A stretch of 41,228 nt of DNA from an uncultured Brevibacillus sp. (GCA_946402065.1 CAMIVR010000031.1:1-41228), one strand, 5' to 3'; counted from the stretch's first letter, positions 17,400 to 25,662 are shown. The notes: a model not told the origin generated them from the letters alone. A program made the numbers and translations.

Positions 17400-17817
17400 A
17401 TCTTTCGCGCCAGACGAGTCAAGGAAGTAACTAAACGTACCTTTGACGCGTTGGTCGAGAGAAAGACCATCTCTGGGGATGAAGCCTTGTCGAGCTTTAA
17501 CAGTTGCCAATCTACTTTCATTTCCCCGTCCCGATACTTGGCGAACGGGTCATCCGATTTTACAATCCATACCTTCTCTTTCCACACATCTACCGTCTCG
17601 GACCATGTCGAACGTAGGCCATCCTGCTCGGGTGCCCATTCCCATCAGCATCATATAGATATACCTGTTCAAACGCTTTTTCAAAGTCTTCATCGATCAG
17701 TGCCTGATAGTAGCGTTTGGCGATATTTTTCCCCTCCCGCTCGGCAAGAGTGTCGGGGCCTCCTGTCACGGAAAGAATGACAAGGCAGGCAAGCGTAAAT
17801 AAACCGATTTTTTTCAA
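17400..17817 (-). pseudogene. Secreted protein gene broken by a frameshift
   Basis: The start is TTG at 17817 with GGGGGAG upstream. The N-terminus MKKIGLFTLACLVILSVTGG is a signal peptide, followed by EREGKNIAKRYYQALIDEDF then EKAFEQVYLYDADGNGH. Near 17625-17635 the frame shifts by one base; the neighbouring frame then continues sensibly as EQDGLRSTWSETVDVWKEKV and WIVKSDDPFAKYRDGEMKVD. The pattern resembles NTF2/DUF4878-like secreted proteins (ALIDEDFEKAF...). The 3' end is uncertain because the second frame runs on through the neighbouring gene's terminator. It is either a real pseudogene or a one-base sequencing error. Confidence 0.65.
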
Positions 17818-17925
17818 GCAATCTCCCCCACGATCCGTTGTCACTTGCAAACATGTCTCTTAGACGTTTCCCCGGCTCGTGTGTTTCAGCACGAATTGGT
17901 GGGACAGCCCCTGAAGCTTTTCCCC

Positions 17926-17973
17926 CCAATCCGCCGACAACCATCAAGGCATTAGTTTCCAGAGGCGGATTGG
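17926..17973. repeat. Inverted repeat, 10-bp arms
   Basis: CCAATCCGCC (17926-17935) is the exact reverse complement of GGCGGATTGG (17964-17973), with a 28-base spacer. It has no T-run and is not next to an intact stop codon. Its role is unknown; it lies in the decayed stretch between the secreted protein and the histidine-kinase remnant. Confidence 0.6.
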
Positions 17974-18009
17974 TTCTGGGAAGTTACGGCTTTATGACAC
18001 TTCCCCGGA

Positions 18010-18153
18010 CTACACAATACGGGTTATCAGATGCCAACCCAGTATAGTCATAATCAGTACAGTTAGATCGAGCGGTTTGCGATCGTGTAACAACCGGCCC
18101 TCGTCGGCGAGCGTCATTACATGAAGTTCGTCCACAAGCTGGCTGAGCCGGAT
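18010..18153 (-). pseudogene. Histidine-kinase fragment
   Basis: A 47-codon frame reads IRLSQLVDELHVMTLADEGR then LLHDRKPLDLTVLI. This matches the end of the HisKA dimerisation helix and the linker before the ATPase domain in sensor kinases (pattern RLSrLVDDLheLslAeaGrL.L...pvDL). No start codon, phospho-acceptor His block or ATPase domain remains. It is a deletion remnant of a two-component sensor. Confidence 0.5.
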
Positions 18154-18394
18154 TCATAATCCTTTGTACATTGTGCCAACGATCGCCTTTGCTGAAGGGA
18201 CTGGTGTTGGTTATGGTAGTAACACCCCTGGGCGGCTCAAAATGCAAGAGTAAAACAACCGTATCCATCAAGTCCCATCCAAGAGCAAAGACATCCACGA
18301 AAAATAGAGGAAGATCTGCATAAGTTCTCGACATTTGTTGTGTAAAGTGAAAGCTGATATAGATTCAGTTTGTAAAAACAATAAAGAGGAGGGA

Positions 18395-18802
18395 ATGAGC
18401 ATTAAAATGAAACTAGTTTCATTCGGAATACTCTGTACGCTTCTACTTGTACCAACGATTGCCTTTGCAGAAAGTAAAATCGGATATGTAATCACGACCG
18501 GGCGAATCTGGTCCACGGTAGACGCGTTTGTGGGGCTGATGAACGCAATCTTTGCTGGGCTGTCTCTATCCCGCGCCATCCGTCGTATTGGCAATGGTGG
18601 GCGAAACGGGGCCATCATATCAGTAGTGGTGGCACTGGTCGTCATTGTTTATGCTTTCATTCATATGACCATGTTCCATGGTGATTTTGGCACTGGCGAC
18701 GGAAGAGCTGCGGCTGTCATCGCCATCGTGATGGGGATCATTAGCATAGTTCTTGCCGGTATCACTCTGATCCGCTCCCGCCGCATAATGAAAGGAAAGT
18801 GA
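18395..18802 (+). CDS. DUF6223-like membrane protein
   Basis: 135 residues with a signal-like first helix (MKLVSFGILCTLLLVPTIAF) and about three further helices. The repeats of the type GRxxA...VGLxxxxxxGLSLxRxxRRIGxGGRNGAI and GTGDGRAAAVIAIVMGIISI resemble the DUF6223 family (glycine/arginine loops between helices, ending in a LIRSRR-like tail). Function is unknown. The ATG at 18395 has GAGGAGGG upstream; 20 upstream codons in frame lack support. It is six bases from the next gene, so the two form an operon. Confidence 0.7.
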   Translation: MSIKMKLVSFGILCTLLLVPTIAFAESKIGYVITTGRIWSTVDAFVGLMNAIFAGLSLSRAIRRIGNGGRNGAIISVVVALVVIVYAFIHMTMFHGDFGTGDGRAAAVIAIVMGIISIVLAGITLIRSRRIMKGK

Positions 18803-18808
18803 TACAAC

Positions 18809-19168
18809 ATGACGCTTGTCCCTGATCCTTGGTGGTTGAGTGCTCTCCTCGCAGCTGTATTGCTCTTTGATGCAATCGTCTCAATCAAACCTCCTGCCTT
18901 TATACGCAATTGTCTTGACGGAGTCAATTTCCCACATGATTGGTGGTGGACTTTGATCGTCATCAAGCTTGCTGCAACAGCGGGTCTCGTCGCAGGGATT
19001 TGGATTCCGGGCGTGGCTCTCGCCGCCAATGTGGCGGTCGTTCTGTATTTCTTGTCTGCATCGTATGCTCACATCAGGGCACGTTTCCTGAAGCAAGAGT
19101 TTTGGATGAATTGCCTCGGCATTCTCGCCTTGTCCATCATTGTGCTCGTATTCGGCTTCCTAATCTAA
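18809..19168 (+). CDS. DoxX-like small membrane protein
   Basis: 119 residues with four predicted helices, and the pattern FIRNCLDGVNFPHDWWWTLI ... IKLAATAGLVAGIWIPGVAL ... YFLSASYAHIRAR. This matches DoxX-like (DoxX_2) proteins, a four-helix family linked to redox or thiol stress in some bacteria. The start lies six bases after the DUF6223-like stop, with GAAAGG overlapping the previous gene's end. Co-expression with the preceding membrane protein is likely. Confidence 0.75.
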   Translation: MTLVPDPWWLSALLAAVLLFDAIVSIKPPAFIRNCLDGVNFPHDWWWTLIVIKLAATAGLVAGIWIPGVALAANVAVVLYFLSASYAHIRARFLKQEFWMNCLGILALSIIVLVFGFLI

Positions 19169-19424
19169 CGGATTGGGGTCAAGATGGCTTTCAGGCCACC
19201 CATATCTTGTTTGACCGGCATGCCGAGAAACCAAGCCACGCATCTCTCACTAGGGGCATTTTGAGTAACTTTATGACGAAATATCGGTACGATCGGTTCT
19301 ACGTTCCGTAACTGTTCGGCGATCATAAAGTAATAGACCGGCGGAATCCCGGTCATTTTAGTACGACTCTCGGATAATCAGGCGTATGCTGCATCACAGT
19401 AAGCATAATCCAGAAGCATCGGCC

Positions 19425-19459
19425 AAAACAGCTCCGGCATTTATGTCCGGAGCTGTTTT
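19425..19459. terminator. Strong terminator
   Basis: The 13-bp stem AAAACAGCTCCGG/CCGGAGCTGTTTT has a 9-base loop. It serves the M23 remnant on the minus strand and could also end the DoxX operon. Confidence 0.85.
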
Positions 19460-19463
19460 AAAA

Positions 19464-19679
19464 TTCAATGTTCGCAATCTGACAATTTTTCCTGTCCAAC
19501 CATGAAATCGTTCGTTTTTCTGACGAGATACACGCGCCTCGGGTCGCCTGCAGGAGATCCAGCGAGCAAAAAATTCGAACTTTACAATCCGATATACGGA
19601 ACCGGATCGACTCGACGGCCATTGACGAATATTTCAAAATATCCGGTGCTTTTTCCGGTGGAGCCACACACGCCGACCT
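19464..19679 (-). pseudogene. M23 peptidase remnant, copy 1
   Basis: On the minus strand the DNA reads VGVCGSTGKSTG then FEIFVNGRRVDPVPYIGL and a stop at 19582-19584. That is the C-terminal end of an M23 (LytM) peptidoglycan endopeptidase, in which GxSGxTGxSTGxHLHFEI is diagnostic; the catalytic HLH is deleted here. The DNA down to 19464, past the stop, also matches copy 2 (25781-26005), so the two are paralogous stretches. At about 19679 the homology ends abruptly against an MFS gene fragment on the opposite strand, which marks a recombination joint. Confidence 0.65.
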
Positions 19680-19922
19680 CCGGAGCTGGCGGATATTGCG
19701 GATCGCAACCGTGTCGGCGGTTACGGGCTGGTGTACGCGTTGTACAATATCGCGTATTCGGTCGGAATGTTTGCCGGTCCGTTCTGCGGCGGATTTGCCG
19801 CTGACCGGACCGGCATCCAGGCGGCCTTGATTCTCGCCGGTTGCCTGGTTGTACTCTATATCTTGCCTGTAGCCTGGGCATCAAAAACCAAACTTTTCGG
19901 AAGGAAAGGAATGAGATCATGA
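19680..19922 (+). pseudogene. MFS transporter C-terminal fragment
   Basis: 81 codons in frame: PELADIADRNRVGGYGLVYA, LYNIAYSVGMFAGPFCGGFA, ADRTGIQAALILAGCLVVLY then ILPVAWASK. These are the last two transmembrane helices of a major-facilitator exporter, with the conserved GxxxGP and G-x(2)-ADRTG loops. The 5' end is cut at the joint with the M23 remnant. Its TGA overlaps the ATG of the P450 gene (ATGA), so the two once formed an operon, perhaps making and exporting one product. Confidence 0.7.
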
Positions 19923-21275
19923 CGAGGCTCCCGCTTCCTCCGGGTCCCATGGGACTTCCCATTTTCGGTAACATGCTGGATCTGGGCCGCGACCTTCTCG
20001 GTTACATGACCAAATGCGCCGACACTTACGGTGAGGTGTTCCGGTTGCGCATCGAAAAGGACCGCGATACGATCATCATCAGCCACCCGGCTTACATCGA
20101 GCATGTGCTCGCCCAGACGAATCGCCAGTTCGCCAAAGGCTATCAGCGCGATCGGGTCTTGCATCTGTTGCTCGGCAACGGGCTGGTGACCAGCGAAGGC
20201 GAATTTTGGCTGCGCCAGCGCCGCTTGTCCCAACCGGCTTTTCATCGGGAGAGGATCGAACAATACGGGGATACGATGATCGAGTATGCAGGGCGCATGC
20301 TGATAGAATGGACCGACGGCGAGGAACGCGACATTCATGCGGATATGATGGGAGTGGACGATGAACATCGCGGCCAAAACGCTGTTTGACGTCGACTTGC
20401 ATGATCAGGCGGACGAAATCGGGGAAGCGATTAACCAGGCGTTCCATGAATATAACGTTCAAATCTCCAGTGTGATCCGCCGCCTGCTGTCGCTGCTGCC
20501 AGTGTCTGTCCGCCTCCCGGGGGATGCCCGGCTGAACGAAGCCGTGCAACGGCTAGATCGGCTGATTTACGGGATCATCGCCCGGCGCCGTGCCGCCGCC
20601 GGAGACCGCGGCGACTTGTTGTCCATGTTGATGCAAGCGCAGGACGATAATGGAACCCGGATGACGGACCATCAATTGCGAGATGAAATCATGACCTTGT
20701 TTCTGGCCGGACACGAGACGACGGCCAATACGTTGACGTGGACCTGTTTTCTCCTTGCACAGCATCCCGAGGCGGAAACGAAACTGCTAGCGGAACTCCA
20801 GCACGTCCTTGGCGGGGAACCTCCGCGTGTTAACCAGATTCCGCAACTTGTCTATACACAATACGTCATTAAAGAAGCGATGCGGCTGTATCCGCCGGTA
20901 TGGTTCATTTCCCGAGAGTCGACGACCGATTACGAGATTGGAGGATTCCATATCCCGCCAGGCAGCGAGATCGGCATGAGCCAATGGCTCATGCATCGCA
21001 GCGAGCGTTATTTTCCCGAACCATTGGCCTTTCGTCCGGAGCGATGGCAGGATCAGTTAGAGAAACGACTTCCGAAATATGTGTACTTTCCTTTCGGCGG
21101 CGGGCCGCGCATCTGTATCGGCAACAGTTTTGCAGAGATGGAAGCGACGTTACTGCTGGCAACGATGGCCCAACGGTTCCATTTCGCCCTCGCTCCCGAG
21201 CACCCTGTCGTCCCTGAGCCTTCCATCACCCTACGGCCGAAACACGGTGTCCGCTTACGTCTGAAAGCAAGATAG
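19919..21275 (+). pseudogene. Cytochrome P450 with a single-base frameshift
   Basis: Frame 1 gives the N-terminal ~150 residues (PLPPGPMGLPIFGNMLDLGR ... LTxEGxFWxxQRRLxQPAFH-type helix C). It runs out of frame near 20356. Removing one G from GG at 20356-20357 restores ADMMGVTMNIAAKTLFDVDL and a 451-residue P450. The second part has the I-helix FLAGHETTANTL, ExxR in KEAMRLYPP, the PERW motif and the haem loop FPFGGGPRICIG with its Cys ligand. Family assignment is uncertain (CYP102/CYP4-like lineage). It overlaps the MFS fragment upstream. The frameshift may be real or a sequencing error; all key residues are intact. Confidence 0.9.
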
Positions 21276-21391
21276 CGTTCGAGGAGCCGGGCAGTTTGGC
21301 AGAAGAGTCCTTTAAACTAACGTAATTATTCAGTGATAGTAATGTTTTAGACCGGAACCCCTTTGGGTACAAAGGTCCCAAGAAAGCAAAT

Positions 21392-21565
21392 ATGGCTGTC
21401 TCTCATTTACTTTTAAGAATCATTTATCACATGCTGCTACGAAACCAATCCTATACTGAATTGGGATGGGACTACCTCCCCAAGAAAGAAAAGAGTTTGG
21501 ACTACTGGGTTCAACGAATCAAAAGTTTAGGTTATTACGTGCAGCTTCAAGAAGAAACCGCCTGA
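21392..21565 (+). mobile_element. IS110/IS1111-type transposase C-terminal remnant
   Basis: A 57-codon frame: MAVSHLLLRIIYHMLLRNQS then YTELGWDYLPKKEKS and RIKSLGYYVQLQEE. This matches the end of IS110-family (DEDD/Piv) transposases, which read A-V-(G/A)-H-x-I-L-x-x-x-Y-H-x-L-x-x-x-x-x-Y-x-E-L-G-x-D-Y followed by a long helix. The upstream bases still read PFGYKGPKKANM in frame. The catalytic N-terminal half is gone, so it is inactive. Confidence 0.65.
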
Positions 21566-21629
21566 AAAATATCAGCGTTGTTTGCATAAGTATCACAATT
21601 TTAAGCTTTGTAAAATTATTCATAAAAGA

Positions 21630-21650
21630 ACCGGGGATTCCTCCCCCGGT
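21630..21650 (-). terminator. Terminator of the PhnB-like VOC gene
   Basis: ACCGGGG/CCCCGGT with a 7-base loop, followed on the minus strand by TCTTTTAT, just past the VOC gene stop. Confidence 0.75.
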
Positions 21651-21665
21651 CAAGGCCTTTTATTT

Positions 21666-22097
21666 TCAGCTCCAACTGCTTGTTGTATCATTCATGAAGA
21701 ACTGGAACGTAATGTTAAAATGGTCTTTCACTATTCCGAAGCAGGGACTGAATTCAGTTTCTTGTAACGGGAACATCACTTGCCCTTTTTCGCTCAATTT
21801 GTTAAACATTTCTTCAATCTCGCTTTGTTGCGTCGCTGTAATGCAAATATTCACCTGATTTCCGATTACATAAGGTTGCCCCGGAAAGATATCAGCGACC
21901 ATCATATCATTTTCACCGGTTTGCAACACGGCATGGGCAATACGGGTTTTCACTTCTTCAGGCAAACCATCGGCATCCTTGCCTTCCCCGTACGTAGTTT
22001 TGTACAGCAATTTCGAGTTCAACGCTTCCTGGTAAAACTCAATCGCCTCCGCAGCTTGTCCATCCAGCATAATAAACGACGTTGTGCGCATTGACAT
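21666..22097 (-). CDS. PhnB-like VOC-fold protein
   Basis: A 143-residue vicinal-oxygen-chelate protein of the PhnB / 3-demethylubiquinone-methyltransferase-like group. Blocks: FIMLDGQAAEAIEFYQEALN (start of the first beta-alpha-beta module), EVKTRIAHAVLQTGENDMMV, NQVNICITATQQSEIEEMFN and LQETEFSPCFGIVKDHFNIT, where the WxxxFGxxxDxxG motif is modified. Substrate is unknown. The SD is AAAAGGAG. It is divergent from the WYL-domain regulator with a 113-base shared control region, so it is a probable target of that regulator. Confidence 0.88.
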   Translation of the reverse strand: MSMRTTSFIMLDGQAAEAIEFYQEALNSKLLYKTTYGEGKDADGLPEEVKTRIAHAVLQTGENDMMVADIFPGQPYVIGNQVNICITATQQSEIEEMFNKLSEKGQVMFPLQETEFSPCFGIVKDHFNITFQFFMNDTTSSWS

Positions 22098-22173
22098 TTA
22101 AACATCTCCTTTTAAATATATTTGTCCAATTTTTGTTATTTTGGACTTCATTAGCATCATATCGTACAATAGT

Positions 22174-22186
22174 GACAATACTTGTC
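22174..22186. promoter_or_regulatory. Palindrome in the VOC/WYL divergent promoter region
   Basis: GACAA-TAC-TTGTC is a 5-bp-arm palindrome 24 bases before the regulator start codon. A second inverted repeat TCCAA/TTGGA lies at about 22117-22135. These are candidate operators of the WYL regulator (inference). Confidence 0.45.
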
Positions 22187-22210
22187 GCAATACATGAAAA
22201 GGAGTTTATA

Positions 22211-23161
22211 ATGGCAAAGTCCAAAAGACTGATCGAGATTATGATGGCCATCAACAAAAAGAAGTCTTTCAACGCCAAAGAGCTTGCCAGTGAATTTGGA
22301 GTTTCCACGCGGACGATTATGCGGGATATGCAGGAGTTGAGCGCGCTGGGGGTTCCTTTTTATTCGGAGGTCGGTCAACATGGGGGATATAAGATGCTTA
22401 ACGAGAGAATTCTGCCCCCGGTTGCTTTTACGGAAGGCGAAGCGCTTGCTGTATTTTTTGCCAGCCATGCATTGAGGCACTACGCGGATCTTCCGTTTGA
22501 GGCGGAAACAGATTCAGTGTTGCGGAAATTTTACTCTTATATGTCGGAAGATATTCGGGACCGTATCGACCGGATGCGGAAACGCTTTGATCTGGTTACG
22601 CCGATGAGACAGGCAAGCACGCCTTATTTGAGCTTGTTGCTGGATGCTGCGATCGATCAAAAAGTGGTGCGCATGGAGTACGAATCGAAACAGAATAAGA
22701 AGTCAAGAGATGTTCAGCCGATCGGAATTTATGCCAGCAACGGGTTTTGGTATTGTCCGGCCTATTGCTTTCACCGCCGCGATATTCGCTTGTTTCGCTG
22801 TGACCGGGTTAGATCTGTTGAACTGTCCGAACTGAAAGCGGTCGATTTGACGCAAGTGCATACAGGAAACTGGGAGTCTTACATTGAAGAGGAAAGTCAG
22901 GCTATGGAACTTTATGTTGAGCTTACTGCAACTGGGGTGCAGAGATGCGAGTCCGAACTGTGGCGGCCGGCGCACAAAATACAAATTCATGTTCGAGAAG
23001 ACGGCACAGGATGGCTGAGCAATCAAATCCCCGCGAGCAGCCTTCCATTTTTCGGCCAATTTTTTATTGGGTTGGGTACAGATGCAAAGGTAAAAGCGCC
23101 AGACGAGTTGGTCCATGTTATGAGAGAAATGCTAGACAAACTAATGGCGCAATATCGATAA
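22211..23161 (+). CDS. WYL-domain (YafY/YobV-type) transcriptional regulator
   Basis: 316 residues. The N-terminal HTH_11 domain reads RLIEIMMAINKKKSFNAKEL then ASEFGVSTRTIMRDMQELSA. The WYL domain (about 140-215) includes VVRMEYESKQNKKSRDVQPI then GIYASNGFWYCPAYCFHRRD and IRLFRCDRVRSV. The C-terminal WCX extension follows. WYL proteins are ligand-responsive regulators, often of a divergent neighbour; here that is the PhnB-like VOC gene. I start at the ATG at 22211 with AAAAGGAG upstream, rather than at an ATG at 22082 that lies inside the VOC gene. Confidence 0.9.
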   Translation: MAKSKRLIEIMMAINKKKSFNAKELASEFGVSTRTIMRDMQELSALGVPFYSEVGQHGGYKMLNERILPPVAFTEGEALAVFFASHALRHYADLPFEAETDSVLRKFYSYMSEDIRDRIDRMRKRFDLVTPMRQASTPYLSLLLDAAIDQKVVRMEYESKQNKKSRDVQPIGIYASNGFWYCPAYCFHRRDIRLFRCDRVRSVELSELKAVDLTQVHTGNWESYIEEESQAMELYVELTATGVQRCESELWRPAHKIQIHVREDGTGWLSNQIPASSLPFFGQFFIGLGTDAKVKAPDELVHVMREMLDKLMAQYR

Positions 23162-23565
23162 AGATTCTCCAACACGAAGGCTGCTCGATTGGTCACGTTT
23201 TTGAGGTGACATGGCCCAAAGTTCCGCTAGCGCGTCAGTAAAAAAACGGATTGCACGAATGCCGGGCTTTTGCTGTCAGATTGCACTCCAGTTACTATCC
23301 TCGAAGTTTAGCCTCATCCCACTACACAATAACCAAATATTAGTTACCATAAGATTCCTCGCCTGTATTAATTTTAATCGATACTTCATTCCTGTAATGT
23401 AGTTCTAGCCGGCTCCGTCATCTTTTTTAAGCTATCGTTCCCAATAGTTCAGCCGCGTATATTCAATTTTACAAATAAACGCTGTACGCTCCGTTATAAA
23501 AAAATCCAAAACAAAAAGCCGGGGCTTCCCCGACTCTCCTTTACGAATCTTATGAAATTCAGTTC
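23162..23565. other. Intergenic stretch with no supported gene
   Basis: About 400 bases between the WYL regulator and the broken small membrane protein. There is a short CCGGGG/CCCCG hairpin near 23521-23531. No coding frame is convincing. Confidence 0.45.
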
Positions 23566-23741
23566 TTAGTTGGAACTGCTTCTGTGTCGGACTTGTAAGA
23601 AGATGATGCTTAGCAAGAATAACAAAGGAGAAGCAATAAACCATCTTGCATATCCATTTCCTGCAATATAGACGGACAGTCCTGGAAGAGAACACACAAA
23701 AGCAGCGCATACCAAAACAGCTCGTTTTTATTTACATACAT
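23566..23741 (-). pseudogene. Small two-helix membrane protein, frameshifted
   Basis: Minus strand, from the ATG at 23741: MYVNKNELFWYALLLCVLF, then a one-base shift, then GLSVYIAGNGYARWFIASPL and LFLLSIIFLQVRHRSSSN with TAA at 23566-23568. Joined, this is a ~58-residue protein with two transmembrane helices. Start and stop are out of frame with each other. There is no good SD, and the start lies inside the palindrome of the next operon. I do not recognise the family. Confidence 0.4.
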
Positions 23742-23759
23742 TCTGTATGTATGTTAAAT
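23731..23759 (+). promoter_or_regulatory. Promoter with TetR-type operator for the VOC-alkC-tetR operon
   Basis: TTTACA (23731-23736) and TTAAAT (23754-23759) are 17 bases apart. Between and over them lies the inverted repeat ACATACA-TTC-TGTATGT (23734-23750). ACATAC...GTATGT palindromes are typical of TetR/AcrR operators. A TetR gene is the third gene of this operon, so autorepression is the simplest reading. Confidence 0.65.
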
Positions 23760-23801
23760 TGTATATATCACTGATCTCATTAAAAAGAGGAGATGTTTTT
23801 T

Positions 23802-24239
23802 ATGAAGCTTTCTAGTTTTTATCCCGTTATTTTGACGGAGCAGGTTGTCGCCAGCTCCAAGTTTTACACGGATTACTTCGGTTTCGTTCCCGTATTTGAA
23901 GCCGACTGGTATGTAAGTCTGAAGCAGAATAATCAAGACCAACCGTTCGAGCTTGCTATTTTGGACGCCTCTCACCAAACGGTACCCGAACTGTTCCGAA
24001 AAACGGCGCAGGGCGTTATCGTCAACTTCGAAGTTGACGATGTAGATGCCGTATACGAAAGGCTGATCGTTCAGGCGAAGCTGCCTCTGCACTTGGACAT
24101 TCGCGACGAACCATTCGGACAGCGGCATTTTATTACGTCCGATCCGAACGGCGTGCTCATCGACGTTATTACCGTCATCCCTCCTTCCGAATCTTATAGC
24201 GAGCAATATACGGAGAAAATTTGGTCGGACAAAGAATAA
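23802..24239 (+). CDS. VOC-fold (glyoxalase / bleomycin-resistance-like) protein
   Basis: 145 residues. [20 protein letters not shown] begins a glyoxalase-type beta-alpha-beta-beta-beta module. [20 protein letters not shown] and [20 protein letters not shown] form the second, with the DPNGxxID metal-ligand end. Such proteins bind or transform small electrophiles or sequester antibiotics; the ligand is unknown. I use the ATG at 23802 because GAGGAG sits at the right distance; the ATG at 23793 overlaps that SD. It is the first gene of an operon with alkC and tetR (10-base gap to the next). Confidence 0.88.
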   Translation: MKLSSFYPVILTEQVVASSKFYTDYFGFVPVFEADWYVSLKQNNQDQPFELAILDASHQTVPELFRKTAQGVIVNFEVDDVDAVYERLIVQAKLPLHLDIRDEPFGQRHFITSDPNGVLIDVITVIPPSESYSEQYTEKIWSDKE

Positions 24240-24249
24240 GGCGATTGGT

Positions 24250-25053
24250 ATGAGTGAGTTTACTCCGTTAAAGCATTATTTCGGTGTCGAACTGGCCGAG
24301 CGGCTCGCAAGTCTCATTGTCCCGCATGATGCGAGCTTCCCCGCGAACGATTTCGTGGAAGCGGTAGCCGAACAGGTCGGCCCTTTGGAGTTAAAAGAAA
24401 GAGTCGCCGTCATAAGCCGCGAGTTGAGGCATTCGTTGCCTGCCGACTATATCGTATCGCTCGACATTTTGTTGCAACTTCTCGGACCAGAAAACGAAAC
24501 CGAGGAAGGGATGTTTACAAACGGCTATTTTCTAATGCCTGTCGCCCATTTCGTAGAAGTTTATGGACTGGATCATTTCGACGTCTCGATGCGAGCGCTT
24601 TACGAAATTACGAAACGGCATACTTCGGAATATGCCATTCGCCCTTATCTTGCCCGCTATCCGGACGAGAGCCTCGCTTTGTTGACGACTTGGACGAAGG
24701 ACGCCAATCCGCACGTACGGCGGCTTGTCAGCGAAGGAACGCGGCCGCGTCTACCGTGGGCCAAACGAATGGACCCGCTTTACGGCGATCCGAGACGCAA
24801 TCTTGCACTACTGGAGCCTCTTTGGAACGACAGTTCCTTTTATGTTCGCAAGTCCGTCGCCAACCATCTGAATGACTTGACGAAAGTGGATAAAGACGCT
24901 ACGCTGGACTGGCTATTGGATCAATGGGATCGCGGCGGAGAACATACTCCATGGATTGTTCGCCAATCGTTGCGGTCACTCATCAAATCGGGAGATGCCG
25001 AGGCCATGCGAATAGCGACTTATGGCCGGAGTATCGGCCGGAAGCGTAAATAG
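24250..25053 (+). CDS. alkC: DNA alkylation repair glycosylase, AlkC-like HEAT-repeat protein
   Basis: A 267-residue all-helical protein. The order LKHYFGVELAERLASLI, GPLELKERVAVISRELRHSL, LLQLLGPENETEEGMF, HPHVRRLVSEGTRPRLPWA-like (here NPHVRRLVSEGTRPRLPWAK) and FYVRKSVANHLNDLTKVDKD is the AlkC signature (HEAT-like ALK repeats). AlkC removes cationic alkylated bases such as 3-methyladenine and 3-methylcytosine from DNA. This copy lacks the C-terminal Ig-like extension of some AlkC proteins. Its place between a VOC protein and a TetR regulator suggests induction by an alkylating or electrophilic compound (inference). The gap to tetR is 18 bases. Confidence 0.85.
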   Translation: MSEFTPLKHYFGVELAERLASLIVPHDASFPANDFVEAVAEQVGPLELKERVAVISRELRHSLPADYIVSLDILLQLLGPENETEEGMFTNGYFLMPVAHFVEVYGLDHFDVSMRALYEITKRHTSEYAIRPYLARYPDESLALLTTWTKDANPHVRRLVSEGTRPRLPWAKRMDPLYGDPRRNLALLEPLWNDSSFYVRKSVANHLNDLTKVDKDATLDWLLDQWDRGGEHTPWIVRQSLRSLIKSGDAEAMRIATYGRSIGRKRK

Positions 25054-25071
25054 ACAAGGAGCTGCATATGG

Positions 25072-25662
25072 ATGAAACTGTCCAAAGCAGAACAAAAAAA
25101 GGCTACGATCCTGAAGCTGATGGAAGTAGCGAGAGAACACTTTTCAGAGCAGGGCTACGCTGACGCCCCGCTGGAAGAAATGGTCAAACAAGCCGGACTT
25201 ACCCGCGGGGCGCTATATCACCATTTTGGCAGTAAGGAAGGGTTGTTTCTGGCCGTGCTCGAATCCGTTCAGCGGGAAATTGCAGAACGGATAGAAACGG
25301 ATGCAGCTGCAAGTGACGATCCGTGGAATCAGTTGCTCCTGGGATGCCGTGCATTCGTAACGACTGCTGTCGAGCCTCGGAATCGACGCATATTGCTATT
25401 GGACGGCCCGTCCGTCCTAGGCTGGGATGCCTGGCGCAAGACGGACGAGCAAAACTCGATGCTCTTACTTCGGGAACAACTGCAACTGTTGCAGCGACAA
25501 GGATATTTGAAACCCATATCTGTCGATGCCTTGACGCATCTCCTGTCCGGCGCGATGAACGAGGCCGTGCTCTGGATCGCGGAAACGCCCGACCGGTTGC
25601 AATCGCTCGAGGAGAGTATAGCGGCAATCACACTTTTGTGTGAAGGCTTCAGGAAAAAGTAG
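25072..25662 (+). CDS. TetR/AcrR-family transcriptional regulator
   Basis: 196 residues. The N-terminal TetR domain (about 10-57) reads ATILKLMEVAREHFSEQGYA then DAPLEEMVKQAGLTRGALYH and HFGSKEGLFLAV, with a canonical helix-turn-helix. The helical C-terminal ligand domain includes RNRRILLLDGPSVLGWDAWR, a pattern seen in one TetR C-terminal subfamily. The start overlaps GAGCTGCATATGG; the ATG at 25072 has AAGGAG about ten bases upstream. It is the last gene of the VOC-alkC operon and the likely ligand of the palindrome at 23734-23750. A hairpin follows at 25737. Confidence 0.92.
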   Translation: MKLSKAEQKKATILKLMEVAREHFSEQGYADAPLEEMVKQAGLTRGALYHHFGSKEGLFLAVLESVQREIAERIETDAAASDDPWNQLLLGCRAFVTTAVEPRNRRILLLDGPSVLGWDAWRKTDEQNSMLLLREQLQLLQRQGYLKPISVDALTHLLSGAMNEAVLWIAETPDRLQSLEESIAAITLLCEGFRKK

